NCBI GenBank assembly: GCA_016926235.1
Contig: JAFGOZ010000247.1
Span: 1 to 5,111, forward strand
Source: Bacteroidales bacterium
Lineage (GTDB): Bacteria; Bacteroidota; Bacteroidia; Bacteroidales; UBA10428
Direction of reading: 5' to 3'
DNA: 5,111 nt
Shown here piece after piece: positions 1 to 5,111 of this stretch; position 1 is the first letter of the stretch, and every line of letters starts with the position of its first letter. The notes beneath the pieces are model-generated. The model was not told the DNA's origin, did not search any database, and saw nothing but the letters and a program-made list of their open reading frames with translations. The translations under genes and the position numbers were made by a program.

Positions 1-29
1 TAAAATTTGGTGAAAAACAAAGGTGCTTG

Positions 30-89
30 CTCGAACACCTACTTGCAGCTGACGCTGACGCGATCAGTTGCAAAGTAGATTCGTTAGAG
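30..89 (-). other. Candidate integron attC site (60 bp), downstream of the protease gene
   Basis: Read on the minus strand, the element starts with CTCTAAC (R'' box, 83-89) and ends with GTTCGAG (R' box, 30-36). Between them is a long stem: 39-52 pairs with 64-78 (one G.U pair), and 53-55 pairs with 60-62, leaving a 4-nt loop (56-59). Short unpaired spacers of 2 and 4 nt separate the stem from the GTT/AAC boxes. The only bulges are single bases (one extra A within 72-74, and A63), both on the R''-side arm. This matches the folded-strand layout of attC sites: R boxes, unpaired central spacer, extrahelical bases on one arm, and variable loop. The length of 60 bp lies within the known range. Against it, GTTCGAG departs from the GTTRRRY consensus at two positions. 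It could instead be an unrelated structured intergenic repeat. Confidence 0.66.
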
Positions 90-101
90 TTTTTATTAGA
101 G

Positions 102-138
102 AAAACCTTCCAAAGATGTTATCCCTCTGGAAGGTTTT
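102..138 (-). terminator. Rho-independent terminator of the protease gene
   Basis: An 11-bp perfect inverted repeat, AAAACCTTCCA (102-112) and TGGAAGGTTTT (128-138), encloses a 15-nt loop. On the minus strand it begins 12 nt after the TAG stop at 151-153. The TTTT forming the 3' end of the stem is the U-tract. Because the stem is flanked by A-tract and T-tract, it could also work in the other direction. It lies between the gene and the candidate attC site. Confidence 0.85.
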
Positions 139-150
139 AAATTTATATTA

Positions 151-2973
151 CTATTTCATAAAAATCACTTTTTGTGTAGCAACATTTTTTCCAGCTACAA
201 ACTTTATAAAATAAACACCTGTCGATAGAGAATTACCGGAACCATCAATTGCATTCCAAACAATATTATGATTTCCAATCCCGTAATCTACACCACTGGA
301 ATAATTCCAGACTTGTGCACCGTTTAAGTTGTAGATTTTAATATCAACTTTTGATTGTTTTGCTAATGTAAAGGAAATATTAGTACTTGGATTAAATGGG
401 TTTGGATAAGCCGAGTTAAGTTTAAATGTTGTGGCTGCTTCTATAGTATTTGCAGATTCATAAGATTTTTTTGCCAAAGTTTGGCTATCAGTCAAATCGA
501 CTTTTTCACCCATTATTTCTCGCATATGTAATGTCAATGGATTATCCGCTGCTTTGGTTTTCATTGCAGAGAGATAAGTATTTGCATCATTAGATTTACT
601 ATCTATTAACAAAAGACAAAGATTATAATAGGCGTAGATTTCACTATCTGTATTAGGGAATTCATTGATCAATTTATTGCAGTATTCCATTGCCTCTTTT
701 GACTGATTTTCTTTCATATATTTTGATACTAAAATCTCATAAGCTGTTTGTTTAAGTTTATCTGAAATATTCTTTTCATTGATCTTAGTTTTGCAATAAT
801 ATTCGATATCTTTTTTACACTCCCTATTCATATTGTACAATAATCCAAGGCCGGAAATAGTATTATCACTTTCAGGGAATCGTTTGATCAAATCTTTTAG
901 CACCTTTTCAGCGTTGTCAAACTCTTCCTGGTTTTTGTAATACATTGCTAGGTATAACAATTGCACTGGATCATTTTTGTCTATTTTTTCTGGATCAAAT
1001 GGATTGGTTTCGGAATAATTTATCGTAGTTTTTGCAAGATTGGAACCTCCATTAGCAATACAAGGATTCGTTCCTAAATAATTTACGGTGTAAATATTTG
1101 ATGTGGCATCAGCACTTGTATTGTTGGTTGGTGTACCATTTGTCCAGTAGCACCATTCCGCATTAATAGTTGATGAAGATGTCGCCTTTGTTTCATATGA
1201 ATTATTGCTATGAATTGCATTGTATCCGATTACAGCCCGTCCAGCAGCAGTCATCCCCATATGAACAGTAGTATTATTTGAGGCATAAATTCCATATTGA
1301 CTGTTATTCTTGATTTCATTATATCCGGGATTGAAACTATTGTTTGAAAAAGTCGGGCTACAAGAATTATAGCAATAGACACCGTCACTACTATTGTTTG
1401 AGATGGTATTGTGATATAGGTTTGGTGATGCATAGTTGGTCATATAGATTCCATCACTACTATTGCTGTGAATATAGCATTGTTCAATATCTGGATCACA
1501 ATTATTGATTACAATACCATTGGTTGCTCCTTTCACTTCACAATATTTCAGGCTGCTATTGTCATCAGCATTCACCATCTGAATACCATTCCAACTGCTA
1601 CTAGCATCCATACTCTCGAATACAATAGGTTTGTTGGAAGTACCATTAGCAACAAGTTTTCCATTGATAGTCAAGGATTTTCCTGGTTTTACTTTGATAC
1701 TTGCTCCGGCAGCAATAGATAGGGTCACACCGGAACTGACTGTAATTGAATTGCTGATACCTATATCACCTCGAATGGTCATGGAAGAAGTGATATTGTT
1801 ACTCAATAGTGTAGGGTACTTTAGCGATGTGGTAGAACTAATATTTCCTTGGTCAGACCATTCAGGGTGTTCTGCAGCACTTTCCTTATCCATTTCCCAA
1901 GTTTTTGCTTCATACATACTTATCTCACCATCACTGTTTAAATCAGCTGTTGATAAATAATAGTTTGTATAATCAGTATCATAGTAGTTTTGATCCAAAG
2001 GTGTTTCTCCGGCTAAAACACTATAAAGATGAAAATTAAACTCTCCATGTCGTTTTCCTCCATCTTTTTCTGCTGCATTATATGTATTTCCGCCAAAATC
2101 AAATGAATTGTCAACAACTGCAGCAGGCTCCATATCACCGTCACTATTAAAACCTGCTGCTGTAAAAACAATCGTTCTATCACTTTTTATAACATCAGGG
2201 AATTTTCCAGCCATACACTGTTGCATACATACTACAATTCTATTAGCATTAATATTATCTAATTTTGCCTTTAACTCATGAGAAGAGATGGAATGATCTT
2301 TATCAATATTATCTATAAATTGATTACCTATTTTTGGCCAACTACTATTCCATTGATTACCAAAAATACTTTCTAAAGAATATGTTGAACCACCAATTTT
2401 GGGATTTGTACCATCATAATCATTTAATTGTAATATAGAATATGGTGAAGGTGTAGTACTTTTTATATCAGCAGATGTAATAACATATTGTGTTCCAATT
2501 TGAGTTGTAATCTTATTTTCTAAGTCACTTTCTGCATATCCATAATTTCCATGACTAAAGGTCCAGATAAAGAGAAAATCATCATTAGTCAATTGAGGAT
2601 ATCCATCTGTACCGTTGGCAAAGCCATCCAAAGCCGTCATTATATTATTTTTTGTGGCAGCTCCATTTATAGCTAAATTTGGGTGATCGTAATCACCACC
2701 TTCTTCATCACCATCAGAATAAAATGTAAAAATGTTATCTTGGCTATATTTCATTTGGTTATATAACATTTCCCACATTAAATAGGTATCATACCAAAAT
2801 TCTTCCATTTTTGTACCGGATGTGGCGTAATTTGCAGTACACCAATGTTCCACACCATCTGATAGTTCTCCGGAATCTGTGCCTGTAATCAGGAGAGCAT
2901 ACTTTTCTGCATGAAGGGGAATTATTAATAATAGACATAGTATTAAAATTAAGATATATTGTTTTTTTACCAT
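151..2973 (-). CDS. Secreted C13/legumain-like (caspase-fold) peptidase with EF-hand loops, beta-helix, TPRs and T9SS sorting domain
   Basis: 940 residues. A signal peptide covers about residues 1-22 (KK, then a hydrophobic core, cleavage after LHA). Residues 24-390 resemble clan CD cysteine peptidases. A hydrophobic strand leads into His141-Gly142 (FLFIWTFSHG), the likely catalytic His. A second strand leads into Cys253 (RIVVCMQQCMAGKF), the likely nucleophile. The 112-residue His-Cys gap is much longer than in legumain and contains an EF-hand-like loop (N222, D224, D226, E233). A canonical EF-hand follows (D344, N346, D348, G349, I351, E355). Residues 394-640 look like a right-handed parallel beta-helix, with rungs at GIV486, GIY508, GVY531 and GIY561. 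Residues 660-820 contain TPR-like helical pairs. Residues 849-940 are a T9SS sorting domain (AYPNPFNPST, KIYNLNG, STGVYF). The expected role is a cell-surface or secreted protease, analogous to gingipains but C13-like; activity is inferred. The start is supported by GAGG 5 nt upstream and by the signal peptide. Confidence 0.88.
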   Translation of the reverse strand: MVKKQYILILILCLLLIIPLHAEKYALLITGTDSGELSDGVEHWCTANYATSGTKMEEFWYDTYLMWEMLYNQMKYSQDNIFTFYSDGDEEGGDYDHPNLAINGAATKNNIMTALDGFANGTDGYPQLTNDDFLFIWTFSHGNYGYAESDLENKITTQIGTQYVITSADIKSTTPSPYSILQLNDYDGTNPKIGGSTYSLESIFGNQWNSSWPKIGNQFIDNIDKDHSISSHELKAKLDNINANRIVVCMQQCMAGKFPDVIKSDRTIVFTAAGFNSDGDMEPAAVVDNSFDFGGNTYNAAEKDGGKRHGEFNFHLYSVLAGETPLDQNYYDTDYTNYYLSTADLNSDGEISMYEAKTWEMDKESAAEHPEWSDQGNISSTTSLKYPTLLSNNITSSMTIRGDIGISNSITVSSGVTLSIAAGASIKVKPGKSLTINGKLVANGTSNKPIVFESMDASSSWNGIQMVNADDNSSLKYCEVKGATNGIVINNCDPDIEQCYIHSNSSDGIYMTNYASPNLYHNTISNNSSDGVYCYNSCSPTFSNNSFNPGYNEIKNNSQYGIYASNNTTVHMGMTAAGRAVIGYNAIHSNNSYETKATSSSTINAEWCYWTNGTPTNNTSADATSNIYTVNYLGTNPCIANGGSNLAKTTINYSETNPFDPEKIDKNDPVQLLYLAMYYKNQEEFDNAEKVLKDLIKRFPESDNTISGLGLLYNMNRECKKDIEYYCKTKINEKNISDKLKQTAYEILVSKYMKENQSKEAMEYCNKLINEFPNTDSEIYAYYNLCLLLIDSKSNDANTYLSAMKTKAADNPLTLHMREIMGEKVDLTDSQTLAKKSYESANTIEAATTFKLNSAYPNPFNPSTNISFTLAKQSKVDIKIYNLNGAQVWNYSSGVDYGIGNHNIVWNAIDGSGNSLSTGVYFIKFVAGKNVATQKVIFMK

Positions 2974-2976
2974 AAT

Positions 2977-3032
2977 TTCCTCATTTTTAGAGTGTTATTT
3001 GATATTGTAAGTTTGTTAAGATTGCAAATATA
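2977..3032 (-). promoter_or_regulatory. Possible promoter and ribosome binding site of the protease gene
   Basis: On the minus strand, GAGGAA (2977-2982) lies just before the ATG at 2971-2973, leaving 5 nt between GAGG and ATG. TATATTTG (3025-3032) fits the Bacteroidota -7 box TAnnTTTG and lies 52 nt upstream of the start. I see no TTTG or TTG box at the expected distance upstream of it. The ribosome site is reasonable; the promoter is a weak guess in AT-rich DNA. Confidence 0.3.
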
Positions 3033-3081
3033 AATTGTAATACTGAGCCTGAGGAAGTGTGATTTAAAAATTCAGAACGGT

Positions 3082-3308
3082 CTATAACCACAGACTCAGA
3101 GAAAGTGTAGAAAAACTATATATAGACAATCCTATAACTATAAAAATCATTTTCAACTTACAAAAAAGTGATTTTTTAATATTTCAGGCCTTTGAAGTAC
3201 AGGAATTATAAAATTTCTATAGTGAATCATGAAGCGCAAATTCCAATTTACTATCATTTTATAAAAATCCAACAGACTTCAAAGGCCAATATTTGGTAAT
3301 TTTAACAT
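3082..3308 (-). pseudogene. Broken small ORF with strong ribosome site; signal-peptide-like when the inverted-repeat element is removed
   Basis: AAGGAGG (3315-3321, minus strand) is 6 nt before an ATG (3306-3308), the best ribosome site in the window. As it stands, the frame encodes only MLKLPNIGL and stops at a TGA (3279-3281) inside the arm of the inverted-repeat element. If the element plus one copy of its flanking AATATTT repeat (110 nt) is removed, MLKLPNI joins KKSLFCKLK and then MIFIVIGLSIYSFSTLSLS, ending at TAG 3082-3084. That 38-residue product has a basic start and a hydrophobic core, like a signal peptide or a small membrane protein. The frame starts 16 nt after the propeller gene's stop, as in an operon. 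I infer a small secreted or membrane gene, or the head of a larger lost one, broken by insertion. Coincidence in AT-rich DNA is possible, and no family is recognised. Confidence 0.33.
3178..3294. repeat. MITE-like element: 12-bp perfect terminal inverted repeats with flanking AATATTT
   Basis: GGCCTTTGAAGT (3187-3198) and ACTTCAAAGGCC (3276-3287) are exact reverse complements around a 77-bp interior. The interior is itself partly self-complementary: GGAATTATAAAAT and CTATAGTGAA on the left against ATTTTATAAAAATCC and TTACTATC on the right. The whole could fold into one long imperfect hairpin. AATATTT occurs at 3178-3184 and 3288-3294 as a possible 7-bp target duplication, but the left copy is two bases (CA) away from the repeat. 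AATATT is also a palindrome, so it could simply extend the stem. There is no ORF inside, no U-tract (so not a normal terminator), and no GTT/AAC boxes (so not an attC). The inverted repeat is certain; the mobile origin is inferred. Confidence 0.6.
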
Positions 3309-3314
3309 CTTAAT

Positions 3315-3321
3315 CCTCCTT
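3315..3321 (-). promoter_or_regulatory. Strong Shine-Dalgarno sequence before the broken small ORF
   Basis: AAGGAGG on the minus strand, with a 6-nt spacer to ATG 3306-3308, just after the TAA of the propeller gene. The two large genes have much weaker ribosome sites. Such a strong site ahead of a nine-codon frame suggests a gene once started here. Confidence 0.55.
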
Positions 3322-3323
3322 GT

Positions 3324-4817
3324 TTATTTCAACAATGTCATCTTATGAGTTTTAACAAACTGGTCAGTTTCGATAGTATAAAAGTATAATCCGCTTGGTA
3401 CAAACCGATTATTTATATCTTTTCCGTTCCATTTAATATTATACTTTCCAGTATGTTGTTTTTTGTTTACAATTATATTGATTAATTTTCCATTTAAATT
3501 ATATATTGAAATTTTGACATCGGAAATTTCAGGAATTTGATATTCTATCCTGGTAGAATTATTAAATGGATTAGGGTAGTTTTTTATTAATTCATGGTCT
3601 AATGGCTTAATACCTATATTATCAATTTCTGTATCCGTTAAATCCAATTTTCGAAAATAAATATTTTCTTTTTCACTATTTTTTTCATAAGAGGAATATA
3701 CCAGATATAGTTTATCTTTGTAGTAAATTAATTTGTTATTCAAAATCCGTTGTTCACCTTTTTCAAGATGTATTGGATTTAGTAAGTCACTACTAAAGTA
3801 GACCAAATCATTTACATACCATCCAACAAACTGGCTAACAGTGAAGTGGGGGTTATCCTTATTGTCTAATGCTAAAGTAGGATATTCTTTATAGGTTACT
3901 TTTTTACTAACACCAATAGTATCGGGTATGGACCAACTCCGTCCATTATAGAAAGAATATAAAGAGCAATCGGCCCAAATGTAGTTTACATTATCTGTCA
4001 ACCAACCTTCCTGCCAAGTAATGTGAGGCTGATTATTGGAATCTAAAGTTAAATCCAAACCAAACTGATTTTTATTATCATTTATTCTATTAATTTTTGA
4101 TAGTGTATCCATGGTTGTATCCCAATACCTGTATCCAACATAGGTATCACTACCAAAATGATAATTAGGATTATTGTTATATTTATATATGAAATGGATA
4201 TTATCATTCTTATCTATTTCAACATCTTTGAGTGAATAAACATAAAATGTACTGTCATAATGAGTAATATCCTTGACGTCACTCCATATACCCTGTTGCA
4301 ATGTTTTATAATAAATAACTCCATCAGATTCTTTGTACCAAAAGAAATAAACCTTATTATTTTTATCTACAACAGTTTTATTATAGAATGACTCTGGATA
4401 ACCATTGGTTAATGTATCAGGAGCAGTCCAACTATTCCCATCAAAGATTGTATAGAAAATATGATTATCACTAAAAATACCAGGTGTATCCCAATAGGTG
4501 ATATAGAGGTTGTTATCCGAATCGCATGCAATATATGGATCTCTGCGCTTTCTTTCAATTTCATCAGAAATAACCAGTGATGTTGACCATGTTTCACCAT
4601 CATCAGATGATGAAGTATAATAGATTTTCTGATCACTCCTATCGTCCAGACCATAACCGACCCATACACAATGGAGTATTCCTTGATTATCAATACAGTA
4701 GTCAGATCCATAATCTTCTCCTTCACGATTAGAAACATTGACTCGATCACTCCATTGAGAGGCATAGAGTATCTGGGAAATAACTATGATTAATGATATT
4801 ACTTTAATAATCTTCAT
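3324..4817 (-). CDS. Secreted sialidase-like beta-propeller protein with T9SS sorting domain
   Basis: 497 residues. A signal peptide covers about residues 1-20 (MKIIKV, hydrophobic core, YAS). Residues 40-380 carry seven spaced copies of a D-x-x-(N/D)-x-(L/I/V/P)-(H/Y) hydrophobic motif, starting near 43, 99, 151, 202, 259, 318 and 365 and spaced 47-59 residues apart, as expected for propeller blades. One clear Asp-box lies at 70-77 (S70, D72, G74, T76, W77), and W-S/T-x-P turns occur near 129-133 and 295-298. These are features of BNR/sialidase-like propellers, but I see no convincing sialidase catalytic set, so a binding or scaffold role is as likely as glycosidase activity. Residues 412-497 are a T9SS sorting domain (NYPNPFNNST, SIYNLNGK, PSGLYFY, ending TLLK). 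The start fits the signal peptide; only a weak AGAGAA lies upstream. The gene is probably co-transcribed with the protease gene 350 bp downstream. Confidence 0.85.
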   Translation of the reverse strand: MKIIKVISLIIVISQILYASQWSDRVNVSNREGEDYGSDYCIDNQGILHCVWVGYGLDDRSDQKIYYTSSSDDGETWSTSLVISDEIERKRRDPYIACDSDNNLYITYWDTPGIFSDNHIFYTIFDGNSWTAPDTLTNGYPESFYNKTVVDKNNKVYFFWYKESDGVIYYKTLQQGIWSDVKDITHYDSTFYVYSLKDVEIDKNDNIHFIYKYNNNPNYHFGSDTYVGYRYWDTTMDTLSKINRINDNKNQFGLDLTLDSNNQPHITWQEGWLTDNVNYIWADCSLYSFYNGRSWSIPDTIGVSKKVTYKEYPTLALDNKDNPHFTVSQFVGWYVNDLVYFSSDLLNPIHLEKGEQRILNNKLIYYKDKLYLVYSSYEKNSEKENIYFRKLDLTDTEIDNIGIKPLDHELIKNYPNPFNNSTRIEYQIPEISDVKISIYNLNGKLINIIVNKKQHTGKYNIKWNGKDINNRFVPSGLYFYTIETDQFVKTHKMTLLK

Positions 4818-4835
4818 TTTAAATTTCTCTATTTT

Positions 4836-4862
4836 TTTATAATATATGTAAATAATTGTCTA
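4836..4862 (-). promoter_or_regulatory. Possible promoter of the propeller gene
   Basis: On the minus strand, TAGACA (4857-4862; five of six bases of TTGACA) is followed after 15 nt by TATAAA (4836-4841). They lie between the candidate attC site and the start at 4817. The spacing is short and the region is nearly all A/T, so this is weak. Confidence 0.2.
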
Positions 4863-4875
4863 CTTACTTTATATA

Positions 4876-5010
4876 CTCTAACGCCGAAGATGAGCGACCA
4901 CGAGTAAAAGTCGAATTACAATCAATTATTCCCCCTCAACAATAAAAAAGTGTAGAATCATAAATTTATCCGACTGTCACTCGTGGTTCGTCTCCATCTG
5001 AATGTTCAAG
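4876..5010 (-). other. Candidate integron attC site (135 bp), upstream of the propeller gene
   Basis: Read on the minus strand: CTTGAAC (R'', 5004-5010), a 4-nt spacer, a long stem arm (4979-4999), a 73-nt variable loop, the second arm (4888-4905), a 5-nt spacer, then GTTAGAG (R', 4876-4882) preceded by GGC. The arms (21 and 18 nt) pair fully except for three single-base bulges, all on the R''-side arm. Inside the loop, AGTCG (4909-4913) pairs with CGACT (4971-4975). Outer boxes, unpaired spacers, one-sided extrahelical bases and variable loop are the defining folded features of attC. GGCGTTAGAG resembles the conserved attC 3' end (GCGTTRRRY except the last base). The 135 bp length is within the known range. 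The propeller gene starts 60 nt beyond it, as is usual for a cassette gene. Confidence 0.7.
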
Positions 5011-5057
5011 CAAGCCTTCTCTCGGCAGTTCCGTCTGATTACAAGTTTCGATTTGAC

Positions 5058-5102
5058 AAAAAAGCCTTTCCAAGTTATTCATCAAAATGGAAATAACAAA
5101 GG
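5058..5102 (-). terminator. Terminator-like hairpin of an upstream minus-strand gene lying off the edge
   Basis: On the minus strand, CCTTT (5098-5102) pairs with AAAGG (5065-5069), and GTTATT (5092-5097) pairs with AATAAC (5074-5079), leaving a 12-nt loop and a 4-nt bulge. This is followed by C and six T (5058-5063). A minus-strand TAA at 5109-5111 would be a well-placed stop for a gene beyond the window. The order stop, terminator, attC-like site repeats what is seen after the protease gene. Confidence 0.5.
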
Positions 5103-5111
5103 AGAAAGTTA

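Noticed and set aside
3..140. Plus-strand frame open from the left edge for 45 codons, ending TAA at 138-140
   Set aside because: It reads through the attC-like hairpin and the full terminator stem on the opposite strand. Its LLEH shared with the right-edge frame comes from the similar CTTGCTYGAAC at both box regions.
1251..1960. Several 60-109 residue frames on the plus strand and one overlapping minus-strand frame inside the protease gene
   Set aside because: They are shadows of the protease gene's coding frame, with no ribosome sites or recognisable domains.
3044..3110. Loose repeat of CTGAGGAAGTGTGA-like and CTCAGAGAAAGTGTAG sequence
   Set aside because: Imperfect and unsupported by any other signal; likely chance in low-complexity DNA.
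3142..3176. AAAAATCA / TGATTTTT inverted repeat with TTTT/AAAA extension, like a terminator
   Set aside because: The stem is almost all A/T and has a bulge, so it would be weak; it overlaps the restored small ORF.
3153..3308. In-frame TGA followed by 41 open codons and a hairpin, possibly a selenocysteine gene or a recoded TGA
   Set aside because: The TGA is inside the hairpin arm, not just before it, and only eight residues beyond the Met precede it. Both large genes use standard stops with no internal TGA, so recoding is not supported.
4409..4765. 118-residue minus-strand frame within the propeller gene
   Set aside because: An alternative frame of a gene with clear signal peptide, blade motifs and sorting domain; its composition is not protein-like.
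4966..5109. Minus-strand frame open from the right edge for 47 codons, ending TAA inside the right attC-like element (C-terminus ...LLEHSDGDEPRVTVG)
   Set aside because: Cassette genes can end inside attC, so it may be a real 3' end. However, it runs through a terminator-like hairpin and the recombination-site stem, resembles no family I know, and a better-placed TAA lies at 5109-5111. Sequence to the right would settle it.
5087..5111. Plus-strand ATG with an open frame to the right edge (MEITKEKV), and AAAGGAG at 5098-5104 that could serve a start just outside
   Set aside because: Too short to judge; the bases overlap the minus-strand terminator stem, and all other genes here are on the minus strand.

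Overview
The window is AT-rich and holds two large genes, both on the minus strand. Each encodes an exported protein that ends in a type IX secretion system (T9SS) C-terminal sorting domain of the 'YPNPFN-ST ... KI-IYNLNG ... SG-YF' kind. This domain is typical of FCB-group bacteria (Bacteroidota, Ignavibacteria, Cloacimonadota, Marinimicrobia and relatives). The low GC content and the NPFN-type domain fit a free-living or anaerobic-digester FCB lineage, but the window cannot fix the taxon.

Layout in the direction of transcription, from high to low coordinates. At the right edge, a terminator-like hairpin (5058-5102) probably belongs to an upstream minus-strand gene outside the window. It is followed by a 135-bp folded element (4876-5010) with the layout of an integron attC site. 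Next comes a 497-residue secreted beta-propeller protein (3324-4817). A 350-bp gap (2974-3323) follows, with a strong Shine-Dalgarno sequence, a broken small reading frame and a 12-bp perfect inverted repeat that looks like a MITE. Then comes a 940-residue secreted, caspase-fold (peptidase C13/legumain-like) protein with EF-hand loops, a beta-helix, TPRs and a T9SS domain (151-2973). It is followed by a clean intrinsic terminator (102-138) and a second, 60-bp attC-like element (30-89).

The main result is that the two flanking hairpins share attC architecture in the same orientation: GTT/AAC outer boxes, an unpaired spacer, a stem with single-base bulges only on the R''-side arm, and a variable loop. 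The left site's R'' box (CTCTAAC, minus strand) is the exact complement of the R' box (GTTAGAG) at the right site, as expected for the two ends of one inserted cassette. I infer that positions 36-4881 form one unusually long (about 4.85 kb) gene cassette, carrying two T9SS-exported proteins, inside a cassette array. No integrase, attI site or T9SS machinery is visible here, so this rests on structure and sequence logic alone.

The two proteins may work together at the cell surface or outside the cell: a Ca-binding caspase-like protease and a sialidase-like propeller. That is inference from shared context and a shared sorting signal.
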